From Rostratula benghalensis (taxonomy: Eukaryota; Chordata; Aves; Charadriiformes; Rostratulidae), in NCBI GenBank assembly GCA_013399305.1, contig VXAI01000021.1, positions 6,910,794 through 6,974,793 of the forward strand: DNA of 64,000 nucleotides. The letters are read 5' to 3'. Under the pieces are notes generated by a model. The model was given only the letters and a program-made list of their open reading frames with translations, was not told the DNA's origin and made no database searches. The translations under genes were made by a program, and so were the position numbers. Below are positions 13,016-25,035 of this stretch, one piece after another (within the stretch, counting starts at the first letter, position 1; every line of letters starts with the position of its first letter).

Positions 13016-13579
13016 GTAAACTTAAGTCTTAATTAATGAATAATTAATAGTTAAACTATCTTTAATCCTGACTCACTCGTCTGAGGAAGCAGGCATTCCA
13101 AGTAATCCAGTTTGAATGGGATATACCAAAATTAGAGGGTTCAGATCTTTCAGTGTTACCCTGTCTGTAAATCTCCTACTAATGCTTTAACTTGTGCAAT
13201 TAGAAGATGTAATTTGTAATGTATGTACCTAATTACTGGCAATATGCAGATCTGGATGCAGAACCATAAAAGATAATGAGGCCACGTTGCGCACACATTT
13301 CATAGGATGCATCATACATACACTCACAGAAAACAGCATATGAACAGCAGGTGTAATGTATGGGGGAACCAAGATGTGAGCGAATTCAGCTATTTGACAT
13401 TGTGTTGAATCATAAAATTATTACAAACACACACTGTTCTTTACTTACTTATTAAAATAATTGCCTTTGAGCACCACACTCCTCCTTTCTTTGCTCATTC
13501 AAATTTAAGACCTAGTTGTGAAGAAAGACTGTGACCTGGGTCATCAACTGGTAAATCAAATCTGTTCACATCCAATAAG

Positions 13580-13725
13580 GATTTTATGGAAATTAAAAAA
13601 TAGTAATAAAATTAAAATGATTAAATAATTAAAAGTTACTGGAATTTGAAAATCCTTATTAATTAGTATTATTGAAATGTAATTTTAAAATTCTTATAGT
13701 TATTTGATAACATTTAGGTAATGAT
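13580..13725. other. Extremely AT-rich stretch
   Basis: This stretch is almost free of G and C. It is composed of repeated AATTAAA, TTAAT and ATTATT words without a strict repeat period. It resembles low-complexity DNA seen in introns and intergenic regions. Scaffold-attachment behaviour is possible, but nothing specific shows it. Confidence 0.6.
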
Positions 13726-13971
13726 GTAATGGTCACATACAGCTTCTAAAAGGATATTTCTAATTAGACTCTGGGAAAAGAGTATTTCTAATACCAGATT
13801 TTCCTGGGAAGCATACTTTCTCTTGGAGAACATACAGAAATTTCTAAAGCTTGAAAAGCTATGGAACAAAAATAATGGTAGGATGAGAAAGATGGTTGCT
13901 GTCTGCCATCACTGGTACATTCATTTCTGGGAATCTGATTGGGGCCAGTATACAAGAATGATAGGGAAACT

Positions 13972-13989
13972 ACTTCTATGATTCTATGA
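13972..13989 (+). mobile_element. Possible minimal CR1 tail (two octamers)
   Basis: The string 'ttctatgattctatgat' matches the tandem octamer tail of CR1. The bases upstream do not resemble the CR1 3' untranslated region, so this is either an ultra-truncated insertion or a chance match. It is reported with low confidence because the octamer pair alone is distinctive in bird DNA. Confidence 0.3.
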
Positions 13990-15882
13990 TACAAGGGGCA
14001 AATAAAGCATTAGGTTCCACCTCCAAACTTCAGAAGGATGGAGTGTTGAGATACATAAGCCAATGAAAAATGAACACACCCATGAACAGCTTAATTCCTG
14101 AAAAGAACTTCTGTATACATACTATGTAGTAGAAGAAAAGCAAGACAGCACACTTAATCAAGCAGTGTTAAAATACTTATTCATCTAGCTGAGGATTTTA
14201 GGGATGCATTTTTTTAATAGTTATTTAAGTATTTTGTCATTTTACCACTGGCTGCGTTGATTTGCCTAACAGGTCTATTTTTTATCTATGGATCTTTTAA
14301 CAGCTTTTCACTGTATAGCTTTGATCTGCAATAATTGCAACTGAGCAGTTCTTATATTGTAAATGGCATTTCTTTACAGATATTACATTCATAGTTATAT
14401 TAAGACACCATTTTAGTAGGTCTAGCTGCATAACAGAACTGGAAGTGCAAGTATACTCAAACTGTATAAATTATGTAGATAAAAGGACCAACTTTTCTTT
14501 CAATTTCCTGAGAATGACTATTTTGGATAGGAATGGCAAATGAGCCAGTGCACCTTACCAGGAAATGTACTTAGCTACATGCTGTGAGTGGTTAACTGTA
14601 TCCATACCTATAGTATTTCAGGTCTATGCTTGATTCCCATTGTCCTTAATGAGCCAAAAATACATTATTTAGTGTTTTGCTGAACTAGGCCAGCTTCATT
14701 GAAGTGCTTTGGCTCCAAGTTACTGTGCAGGTTGTAACTTAGTATTGATATCGAACAGAGCAGAAGGCTAAATATTGTGTTGAATCTGAACTATAATGCA
14801 TTTGAGTATGAACTCATTTCAGGAGCCTTTTCCTTAGTAAAACTAAAGTTGAAAGCAACACAAGATATTCTCAATAAAATAAAAGTAGGTTTTAAAGAAC
14901 CAAGTACCACTTCTTGTTTATAAACAGATGACTGAGAATGTTACGAAGTTTAAAAACTAATTCCAAGTGCAGAAAATAACATATTTCCATTTTCTCTTTC
15001 CTGAAGTGCTAGTTCAGATATAGAGCACAATTGCTGTGGGAGCCAAAACACTGGCTGCATATAAAATCAAATACCTTTGCAACCCTGTAAATGGATTTTT
15101 GAGAAATAGAGGAACAGTTAGTCAGGGCACACTTTCTCTAGCAATTCCCAGTTTGATGCTTAGCTATGCCATTTAACATTTTTTAAAGAGTCATGATTAA
15201 AATAATAACTGGAAAGGACTGAAAAGAAGAATCTTTCCTAAGGGAAATGCTATTTCAACATTGTTTTCAGCCTGATCTAAAGAAGAAGTCCAAGTATCAA
15301 AACTTTTTTCTGAAAGGCTCAGTAAAATCTCAAATCAACAGTATTAGAATGAAAACCTCTAAACTGAAATGTTTTGATCTTTAAGTTGGTGTCTGCCAGG
15401 AGAGGGTCCCTGGGACACAGTGCTGCAGTGCAGGAGAGCAGGCATGCAAGCCTATGAGCTGAGCAGCTAATCTCTGCTAGGCTGTGGTGAAATTAAATCC
15501 TTCCTGAGGTCATGAAATATTTTGGTCAGTTCATGGCCAAGGGATGGCTGAAAAGGCTCTGACAGGCAGGAGATACAGCTCTGAATCTAAGCACCTCCCA
15601 GTGTGTGCAAATAAAACTGTGGTTTCTTAGTAAAACCAGAACTGTAGGACCAACAAACAGAAATTGTACTCTATAGTGACTTTTTTACAAAGGGGTTACT
15701 ACAGATTTAATTGTCTTCACAAGTCATTATCCTGAATAAAACCATGTAATTCATGAGGCGATTACTAACAACAACCAGAAACAGTGATAACTGCTTAAAC
15801 AGACCACTGGTAGTATCATTAACTTTATTAAAAATATTTTGTAAACAGGCACTGTTTGGATATAAAGACTACCTAGGCGATT

Positions 15883-16712
15883 TGTCATGGTCTGCTGGGG
15901 TTTAGACAAACAGATGGTGATTTAAGCTGCAGCTGGATGTGGGATGCACAGGGAGTCCAAGCCCCCGGCAAAGGAGCTGCTGATAGCACCCATCTTTGCT
16001 GCTTTCCTGAGGAGACACTGGTCCAGAAGCCCTGTGGCCTCTCCCCTGCCTGGTGGCCACAGCTCACACACTGAGGTGTGCTAGGGATGCTGAGGGCTGA
16101 GAGCTCTTCTGCTCCTAGGCCCATCCACCTAATTGTAATGGATTTAGGCACAACCAGAGAGAGGAAGCAGCTTTGTGTTATTATGCCCTCAGGGCTGATC
16201 ATCAGCTGTGTTGGAGAGCCTAGCAGGGCTGCAGCTGTGAGGGGACCAGCCCCCAGGCGAACCGGGGAGCGGAAGGCAGGTGCGGCTTCCCATTGAGGGC
16301 TACACTCCTCAGGTGAGCACTAGAAACCCTTCCAGAAGGTTCCAGCAAGGGGCACCGCCTCCCACCCTGCCATCACCCCCCAGGCGGCAGCAGTGGCCTG
16401 AGGTGAGTGCTGATCATTTTGTGCCCCTTCAGCCTTTCAAAAGGCAGAGAGCAAAGCAACCCAGGGAAGAGGCCTCAAACCTCAAGCATGCTGCACGGGC
16501 TGGTGTGTAAAGTAGGGGTTCATATTGAGAGCACTTGGGAAGTCACTGTAGGAATAACTGTCTCCTGTGTCAGTGTATTAAAGCTGGACACAGGTGGCTG
16601 TAAGGTAGCCTTCAGCATTCCAGGAGGTGCAATGAATCTGTGTGCTATGTGCACTCCAAGTGTAGGTATTTCCTGTTAATAAATCTTTCCTAAACAATCC
16701 CATGGTGTGACA
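15883..16712 (+). mobile_element. Probable solo LTR, GC-rich, unclassified
   Basis: This 830-bp block is clearly richer in G+C and CpG than its surroundings. It begins TGTCATGG and ends CCATGGTGTGACA, so its ends form a short inverted repeat (TGTCA...TGACA) of the TG...CA type that bounds retroviral LTRs. An AATAAA at 16678-16683 lies about 30 bp before the right end, where an LTR polyadenylation signal for plus-strand transcription would lie. No internal gag or pol sequence flanks it, so it would be a solo LTR. No convincing target-site duplication is visible at the boundaries chosen. I do not recognise the family. Alternatives are a CpG-rich promoter or first exon (CAGGTGAG-type donor words occur at 16310-16317 and near 16398-16407) or another repeat type. 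Open frames here, up to 105 codons, follow from the GC content. Confidence 0.45.
16678..16683 (+). promoter_or_regulatory. AATAAA polyadenylation signal in putative LTR
   Basis: This is a canonical AATAAA hexamer placed 29 bases before the TGACA end of the GC-rich element. The position fits the R/U5 region of an LTR read on the plus strand. Hexamers are frequent by chance in AT-rich DNA, so its value depends on the LTR call. Confidence 0.4.
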
Positions 16713-19700
16713 TCTCCTACGTATGTTATGCTGCCTCCTACACCTGCCCTCAGTTATTGGAAGTTGGAGCTAGGTTGTGGTTCAAAATGCATTTATTGTA
16801 AATACCCATATTCCTAAAATCTTGTTTGGCGTGACTGGAAGAGGTGACTGTAAGAGTCTGAGGTGATGGCAACATTCTCTCACAGAGCCCTTAGGGCCGC
16901 ACTGCTGTATGCCATGGGCTGCTTTCTGCAGTAAGGCTTGGCCAGAAAAGTGTGCTGTGTATCCTCCCAGCCCTACTATGTCTTTCTTTGAAAAGGCCAA
17001 TTCCCTTGGTAATTACAACCCTTTTTTTAAACTTCTTTATGTAGCAAAGACCATTAATTAGCTTGCATTCCTCTTTTGCAGCATACAGTGTGGCTGTAAT
17101 TGCATATATGTAGTAGGTAGGTTACTTGTCATTTTATTGTCATTAATGCTGTTGGAATCACATATGTGAAATACAGAAATGCTGCTTGGTTGTATCTGTG
17201 GAATTATGTTAATGTCTTTATGGAGTGACACAGTGACTTCCTGGATGTAACCTACCACTGTGCTGGGATCCCAACTCAAGATGTGAGCATAAAGAACAAT
17301 TTGCAGTTGAATAGTCTGTGAAGAGAAGGGGTGGTGTGAAGCCGAGCTGTCTCTAGAGATGTCTGTGGTAGTGGGAAGGACTTTTAATTTTTTTTCTTTC
17401 TCATTTTTTTTTAATACAAAAAAATAGAGCAGTAACTAATTTTCTTTTAACTGGTGTAGAATTATGCTTTATACAGTCTCTGAAAATATGATTTCTACTC
17501 TGGAATAAATATTTTAACTTCAAATTTGAGATTTTTATTCATGGAAACTACTTCAGTTTTATTTGCAGCATTAAATCAGAATAAAGATTGCAATATCATA
17601 TTTTGCTGTAGCTGTGCAAGGAGACAGTCTCCCTGTAGACAGAGGTCTTCCTCGCTGACAATGGTAGTGCCTTCTGACCTGCTTACCCAAAGATGATGAA
17701 AAACTGCAGAAACAATGGTATTTACTCCTTCTTGAATGCATAGTGATTTTTTGCTAAGTAGGGATTTTATGAACATTGGGCAAAAAGGTTGATGAAAATA
17801 GGGGATGGAGTCTTGTGCTTTTCTCTACCCATTTAGAAATAGATAGATATGTTTTGTAGCATTTCTTGTCTTATTGCTTGTTTCTCTAGTCCATTTGTTT
17901 CTGTAGGAGTGCAAAATGCTCAGTTGTTACCTGCATAGTTGTAGAATGAATTATTTCAGATGGTTCTGCTGAATAAAGGAAACTGTAAGACTTATAGGTA
18001 CAGCTTTTAACAATTCACTGTCTACTGTAATGGAAATAAACCTATAGTTTAGTGTATTTATATATTACCTCCCTTCTCCCAGTTTTAAACTGAGGGTGTG
18101 TGAGTGCCAGCATTCTACAACTTTTCTATTTGGGTGGTACATCAGAAATGGAGTAGTGAATTTTCATGGAGAGATTGCAATCTGGAAGCTCTCATGCAGG
18201 CAGAGTGGCTTCAGGAAGTAGGCAGGAGTACATTGCAGTAAGGCATTCTGATCACAAATTAGGCTGCTCTTTTTGCTGCAGCTTTAGCTTGCAAATGTTT
18301 TTAAGTTGTAGCCCAAAGTGATTTCCAGTGATGCAGACCTGAGGCAAAGGCACAAATGAAGATGCGGCCCTGGTGAACTCAGCAAGAATTTTGCCATGGG
18401 TTTGTAGAAGGCCGTCAGAGCTAGCCTGAGCCTTGCTTTATTTTCTCAGGATTATTTTGTCCTCCACAATGATGCCACTTTTGGAGGAAAATAACTAAAT
18501 TTTTATGGAAACTTTTATGAAAAGGCAAATAGTCAGTTGTTTTATGTATTTTATGTTTCAGGGGCTTGGGCTGATCTTTCCATAATGTGCATCACACAGC
18601 ACTTTGATGCAGTTACGTGTAGCCATTTCTGCACAGAGTCAATCTATCGTTTTTTTCTCTGATTCTGAAGTTACTTTAATTTTTGCTGCTGACAAATTGC
18701 TTTTTTCCTGAACAGCTGGGTTTAATTGAGTGTTCATAAGTCAAAAGATACTGAGTCCCTGATGATGTCAGCCTAAATCTTTATGTGCTGAGTAGGTATC
18801 TGTGTCCACTTATGACGTTGTATACATCTATATCGAGGCACTTGGTTTAGTCTGTAGGCTTGAGTTGGCATTTCTCCTTTTTACGGTGCTATAAGATTTG
18901 TTCTAAAATGTTTGACCCGTTCTCTTAAGGTAATTACTGCATTTAGCTGCAGAAAATGAGTAAAGATCATGTTTTGCTAGTACAGCACATGCAACAAACA
19001 TGCATTGGCGTTTGCCACCTACTGTCTCGTCTGTTATTTGTGCATCCCTCAGAGGAGGCAGAGGTTCATTATGATAATGTTTTCATGCATCCAGAGCTAC
19101 AACTAAATTGGAGAAAAAATTGGCTTTAATTAGGAGCTTTTGCTTCCAAAACATGCCGCAAGTTATTAGCACATAAACCAGCCCTCATGAGTAAAGTGAA
19201 GTATAGATTTTCTAGTGGGCTGGTATTCTCTGGTAACTACCTAAGTGCTCAGCTTCACCTCATGATTAATGTGACATTCTTACCACGAAATAGCAGGTAC
19301 TGTACATTTATACCTTTGCTTAGCTCGTGATAACTTTTTTAGGTGACCATATTCTTACTGAATCATGCAATTCTTACCATACTGAATCTACCTTACTCAA
19401 TTATATGAATTTTTATTTCATGTTCATTCTAGTTCTTCTGGGTTTGTGCTATGTAGCACTGAACACGTTTAAGAAAACAAGCATTTAATTTGATAGATTG
19501 GGAGCTGAAATTCTCTGTCCTAAAAGACTGTTCTATAATTCCCCAAGGCAATGAGCCATTGTAGTTCTGGGTAATCTGTTTACTTCTGTGGAGGTTTTTT
19601 TTCTATATTGCAGCACATTCTGCAGATACTGCTCAAACATTGCTTTATTCATATGATTGGTTTCAACAAAAACATTTGTGATAGACAGTGACTGTACATT

Positions 19701-19959
19701 TTTCAGCTCAAGTAACTAAAAAACCTAGGAAAGAGAAGCCATTTTTAAAAGTAAAACCCAAACAAATAAGATTTTAGCATTGAGTAGTTAATAAATTCAG
19801 AAGGCATAAGAAAGTGTCACACTCAGTGTTACGAATTTAAAACTGAATCCTCATTTGAATATGTCTTAGCTTCAGTTATTGATTGCTATGTTTTTCTTTA
19901 TTTGTGGGTTGGTTTTGTTTGTTTGTTATCTCCTCCTCAAGGAGGGTAACAAATGAATT
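16713..19959. other. Unique non-coding sequence, no gene seen
   Basis: No exon or transposon is recognisable in this stretch. The part at roughly 18560-19330 is compositionally balanced, repeat-free and full of homeodomain-like TAAT/ATTA words. It is a reasonable candidate for a conserved non-coding element, though nothing in the sequence alone proves conservation. Open frames are all below about 75 codons. Confidence 0.5.
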
Positions 19960-20130
19960 GAAAAGCAGGTTGCCCAGGGCTTTATCCAGTCTGGACCAGA
20001 AAACCTAAAAGGACAGATATTCCTCAAGATCTTTGGGCAATGTGTTCCAGTGTTTGGCTGTCTCTAGCTGAATATTTTTCCATGTGTTATGACCATTGTC
20101 TCGCAGCTTCCTGCCATACACCTCAGTAAA
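19960..20130 (-). mobile_element. Old diverged CR1 LINE fragment
   Basis: The plus strand carries 'ggttgcccagggctttatcc' followed by 'gaaaacct' and 'tgggcaatgtgttccagtgt'. These correspond in order to the reverse complement of the CR1 region around the end of ORF2 and the 3' untranslated region. Divergence is high and no tail octamers remain, so this copy is older than the one at 41617. Its edges are approximate and there is no intact reading frame. Confidence 0.75.
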
Positions 20131-23100
20131 ACCTGCTTTCATTTTCTCCATCACCTCCTCTTAGGTATTGGAACAGGGTAAAACTACTTGAATAGGAAAC
20201 ACAGTCATCAGTAACCAGTTCAGTAGTGATGAAATCACGTTTTCTTCTTCCCGTTTTCTTCTGCCCTGTGCAGCTGCAGCAGGCATGTTTGGAAAGAAAA
20301 TGTGTTAAAAAAAAGCCGAAGATACAGATTCTTGAACATTGATGGATCAAAATATTAGCATTTATCTGGCATTATGACAACAGTGAACTGTACTAGAGAC
20401 ACGGACAAGAATCCCGGGCAAAGCTCATGAATGCTGTCTGTGCAGAAGTCTAGAGACAGGTAAGCTGGTTTTAAACTAGCTAGTCCAGTTACAATTAATG
20501 ATCATTCTATAGCAGTGTGGTAGTGCTGGCTACACTGTTCTGCTCAGAACTTTACTCTGGTATAGATAATGGTGTTTTGGGGGGGGATGCTATAGCTGGT
20601 GGATTTCTGAGAGAAGCTCCAGACAATCTGAATGGAACTCTTTCTGGATGAACACGTATCATTAAGGCATCACTTGTATTTTGTGTCATAACCATAAGAA
20701 AAGAAACATTGTAAACATAAATGAATCATTATCATACAATCATAAAGAAATTACAATGTCTAAGACAAGAACCAATAACAAGAAGACATTCTAAATAAGT
20801 TATCATGTGGGTTTTCTTTTATGATAATGTCAAAATGCAAGACATGATAATTCAAGGTTTGCAATATTTTTGGATGGAAAATACAGAGTTCTGAGAGAAC
20901 TTTAGAAAGGGGAAAATGATTTTTTTTTTAAAATAAAAAGACAACAAAATTCTCACTCTCAAAAATATCCTTGGCAAGGTCCTTTCCGTTGTTCTTGTAG
21001 GGGTACTTGAGTACTGTTCTGCAGAAGTGGGAGCTCCATTATGGACAACACAAGTTTTTATTTGAAAAACACATACCAAAATTCTGGCTTTTAAGCAGAA
21101 GAATATAATGGCCCAGATAGATATTATGAGGATGTACAGCTGTTTCTGTTGGCATAGGAAAAAAAGTTCCTCAAACTACTTGATTTGCAGTTGGCAGCTC
21201 TCCAGTTTGTGCTGTGTGGCGTGACTACAAGACTGTACTAGGGATATTTATTTTTCAAAATTCAGGTTGCTGCCAGGTAGAATAATGAATGTATCCACAG
21301 TAAAATAAGCACATCGTGCCTTTCATCTGATGATGTATGATGGGAAGACTGCTGTCTCTGTAATGTTAGAAAATTTCTGTGCTACTTTGTCTGGTTTTAT
21401 CTCAGCTGTGCAGAAGGAAAATATTAATAAAATGAAAGATGTGGCTTCATGTTCAGTCACCCATCAGTCTTAGCTTCATCTTGTGAATTTCACACATTCT
21501 AGCTTTTTTTTTTGTCTGTCTTTTACTCTGATGGAATATTTTCATTTCCACAAAAAGCATTACTCTTTTGCAAAGCAGGCATATTGGTGTTTCATTTTAA
21601 TATAGCAATACTTTCTGGCTATGTTTCTGTGACTATATTTGGAAGACACAGTCAATGGGGTACTCCAGATCACAACTTAGGAATGAAAATTGAAACATTT
21701 TGCTCTGACTCCGTCCTTCATAGTTTAGTTGCCTTCCATTTCTACTGTGAAGGAGGCAGAAGCTGAAGGGAGCTGTTGTTACTGCATCAGACATATTTTT
21801 TTTCCTTTCAGAAGGGAACTCTGTAGCTGATGCTGTGCAGTCCTCTCTGCAGTGCATCTCAGAACCTGGTAGGAGAGGCAGAGCGGAGTAGGTACTGATA
21901 TAGTTTGGTACAAACACAGAAGTGACATGTACCTTTTGGTTATCCTTCTAGCAGAGCCCAGAAAATTGATTTGTGCATGTTTGTAGTGCTGTCACAATTG
22001 TTGGTTTGAGTGAAATTGTTCCCAGAGTGGGGAGGTCATGTCAGTTTAAAAAGTGCATAGTGCAGTATGTCAGGATTAGTATTGTACCTGTGATGTTGAC
22101 ATGTTTAGCAATGAGTTAAAAAATGTAAGTTTGTGAAATGATATCACAAAACACATCTGGAAATTTAGTTTTCATAAAGCTTTTATGCACTAGAAGGTTG
22201 TACTGTACTGTAGTTACAGTAATACTAACCTCCCCATTTCTGTCCTCCCCAACCAAGCAGGTACATTTGTGCATGCATACTCATCCATGCTGCAGGTTAG
22301 CGTGGTTATTGTAATAGTGTTCTAGATCAGTCAGACTTTCTCTGCCTGGGAAAAGAAATGTATGGTACAAAGTGTATTTTATACAAGCATATATTATTAT
22401 GTATTATATTGTGGACATTTTTGGAGTAGCATGTCAGTGAAACATCAGTTTTGTGAGTAGAGAAGTCATACCAGTCCCAATTTGTACCTGCAGACTGATG
22501 TGTTTATAAAAGCCACCCCTAGCCGTTCTGTTGCGATTTTCATTTAATGGTTCTTAGATAGCAAACACTTAATATGAGAATCTCAGTTATGATGTCCCTG
22601 GTGCATGTCTTATTTATGCATTGAAAATGTCAGATTAGAGTTTGTCTTCTGAGAATTACAGATCATACCTTTAGCTGAGGAAATGTGTTCTACTGCTCTT
22701 CTCCCTTGTATTATGTATGTATTTGTTGCTTCAGGTAGGTTAGCCTGTGTCACTGCATTGTTAAACACTTTTAAAAAAATATTTTGGTTCAGTAGTTCAC
22801 TATTCAGAAGAAGTTTGAAACAACCTCCTTTTTTAGAGGAAGAGCCTAGGTGGATATAAAACATGACCCTCGCATTTTGTACTGTTGTGATATTAATGCT
22901 CTGAGTTCCATGATGTGTATAGGGTGCTAACATTACTTCTCTGTCATCCATTACCTTAAAATTGAGAATCATTGTTTTGTTTTTTATGGCAAATCTATTA
23001 TGAACTTATATAATATTGTTTTTAATTGGCAGTGCTTCAGATGATGCTCCAGCTTAGTGGTAAGAGTTTGCTTTGGCTCAACTGATATTTTCCTAGAGCA

Positions 23101-23754
23101 TATATTAATGCATCTACTTATTCAAAGTTGCTGTCACATTAAGAAGCATAATTACAGGCTGCATGGAGACTCTTGATAAGAAAATGGGAAAAAAATGTAT
23201 CAGCAGGATCAAAGCAGCACCTGAAGTTAATTATAAATTAGCACTGAAGTGTAGCCATCAAAATGCTTTAATTATTATTTAAGGTTAAAAACCCAGTATG
23301 AACATGCACATTGATTAACTTTAGACCAGAGTCCTTTTATTGTCTTCATTTACATTTAAGATAACCAAAAGATGATTGACTTCCATCCTAAAAGTAAGAC
23401 ACTAGAGGTGTTTGTGAAAGGCTTCTACTTCATAGGAAGGTTATACATTTTTAGATATTCTTCACGTCATTGATGTCTCCTACAATGAGGATGATTAGAG
23501 AAACTCCATTAAAATAGGATGTGTGATTGAGGAGTAAAACTGAATTACACTGTTAAACTACTTTTTTTCCATGACAAGATTGGGAAGGTACCTAAAACCT
23601 TATGATTAAGTTTATTTCAGACGTGACGCCTATGAGAGAAAGAGTGTCTCTGCCAGCCATTGTTCCCTGGTCTTGTTACTCCCAACCAAGTGTCCATAGT
23701 GATAGCCAGACTCCAGTGAAGGTCAGAGACCTAGATCATGAGACAGTCAAGGGT
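20131..23754. other. Unique non-coding sequence, no gene seen
   Basis: No supported gene or transposon is visible. A 120-codon minus-strand open frame at 22610-22972 is one of the longer ones in the window, but it matches no family I recognise and shows no splice-flanked exon structure. Short G- and T-runs (a G run near 20579-20586 and a T run near 21506-21514) are the only simple repeats. Confidence 0.55.
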
Positions 23755-23995
23755 TCATAGAATCATAGAATACCAGGGTGGAAGGGATCTCAAGGATCAG
23801 CTGGTGCCACCTTTCATGGCAGAAGCATGGTCTAGACAACATGGCCCAGCAAAAGTGTCCAGTGTTGAGGAATCCACTGCCTCCCTGGGGAGATTATTCC
23901 AATCGCTGATCATTCTCATTGTGAAAAATTTGCCACTTGTGTCCAATCGGAATCTCCTGTGCGGTAACTTGTACCACGTTAACATTTACTGTCCA
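23755..23995 (-). mobile_element. CR1 LINE 3'-end fragment with ORF2 terminus
   Basis: The plus strand starts with 'tcatagaatcatagaat', the reverse complement of the CR1 octamer tail. It then runs through 'gggtggaagggatctcaagg' and 'gaggaatccactgcctccct'. The minus-strand translation of 23985-23797 contains '[12 protein letters not shown]' and '[17 protein letters not shown]', the conserved C-terminus of CR1 ORF2. The wording differs from the copies at 2239 and 41617, which suggests a different CR1 subfamily. The 5' truncation point lies near 23990. Confidence 0.92.
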
Positions 23996-24799
23996 TTCTC
24001 TCGTGTAATTTGGACAGTGCATAGATTAATAAGGATTGATGATAAGTTTTGTTTTTTTAAAGAGATTAATTCTTTGTCCATCAGTGATGCTGTTACCCAC
24101 AAAGCCCAAGTAGAAACTTGAATAAATCCAAGCATTCTGCTGTAGAATCTAGCTTATCAAGAAAGAGATGTATTTATTTTATGATTTTTCATCATCTACA
24201 TATTAAAAAACATGCCTTCTTTCAATTTCAAAAGTATAGGTTTATGCTCATGCTAAATGAATTATTCACAGGGAACAATTTAGTTGCTGAATATGGGATT
24301 TTTTCTTGCTTATGAATCTGCAAACAGGTTGTAGTTAGAACCAGTTGAAAAATTTTGAAGAAATCAAAAGGTTGTTTACTCTGATCTGTACTACTGGTTG
24401 GCCGTAAGACTTCAGTGTAACTATTTCATTATTATGTTTTTGAGTACAATCTTACACATTCATTACACATGAAAAAAAAAAAAAGTGAATAGGGAAGCAA
24501 GGCTGAATAATAAATGAAAGTGTAACAGATATCTGGAATCTGAACTTCATTTTGATGAAAGGTATTGTGTCCACTTTGTCAAAAATAGTTTGTGAGTTAC
24601 ATTACAGACACATTGATTTAGAAAAGCTCAAAACCAGCTTAATCCAACTGGATTTGTGTCATTCAATCCAGAATTTTATCTTCTTTGCTAAGAGATACTG
24701 GACACCCCAGGGTTCCTGTAAGAAATACAAAGCAATATTTCTTTAGTCTTACTGTTTTCTGCAGGAAACAGAGAGCAGTGCTCCTTTAGCCTTACCATT
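23996..24799. other. Unique non-coding sequence between two CR1 copies
   Basis: This stretch holds an A13 run at 24472-24484 and only short open frames. I see no gene. Part of it may be the unrecognisable remainder of the flanking old CR1 insertions. Confidence 0.55.
24472..24484 (+). repeat. Poly(A) tract, A13
   Basis: This is an uninterrupted run of 13 A residues in AT-rich DNA. There is no upstream polyadenylation hexamer or recognisable inserted transcript. Confidence 0.9.
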
Positions 24800-25035
24800 A
24801 CAATTTTTCCAAATGTCCAATATAGAATTTTTCGCTCATTCTTTTTTGTCATATCCACTGTATGGCTGGAAAATGATTTATTTGTGCAGTATGTTTTTCA
24901 TGTATTTGAAGGTGGATATGATATAGTCTCTAAACCTGCTTCCTGTAGGTTAAACAGTGCTAGTTTTTCCAGGTTTTCCTCACAGAACCTGTTTTTGTAG
25001 ATGTCTATTTTTCTTTCTGCCCCAATGGATCTACC
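24800..25035 (-). mobile_element. Ancient diverged CR1-like LINE fragment
   Basis: On the plus strand, words such as 'ccaaatgtccaatatagaat', then 'catgtatttgaaggtggata', then 'ctgtaggttaaacagtgcta' and 'ttttcctcacagaacctg' follow the order found in the reverse complement of old CR1/L3-type elements (the ORF2 end through the 'gactgctat' and 'aggctaaac' blocks). Identity is low and the edges are fuzzy. This would be the oldest of the five CR1 copies, predating the avian families with intact tails. Confidence 0.6.

Larger units (their letters stand above)
10653..15882. other. Unique AT-rich non-coding sequence, no gene seen
   Basis: No exon, RNA gene or long transposon is visible in these 5.2 kb. 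Translations are all short and unrecognisable. Noteworthy content is a GATA-rich palindromic cluster at 12978-13015, an extremely AT-rich stretch at about 13580-13725 built from TTAAT/AATTA words, and an isolated pair of CR1-like tail octamers at 13972-13989. The block ends at the TGTCA boundary of the GC-rich element at 15883. Confidence 0.55.

Noticed and set aside
22610..22972. 120-codon minus-strand open frame
   Set aside because: It has no recognisable domain and no exon-like splice flanks; chance is more likely.
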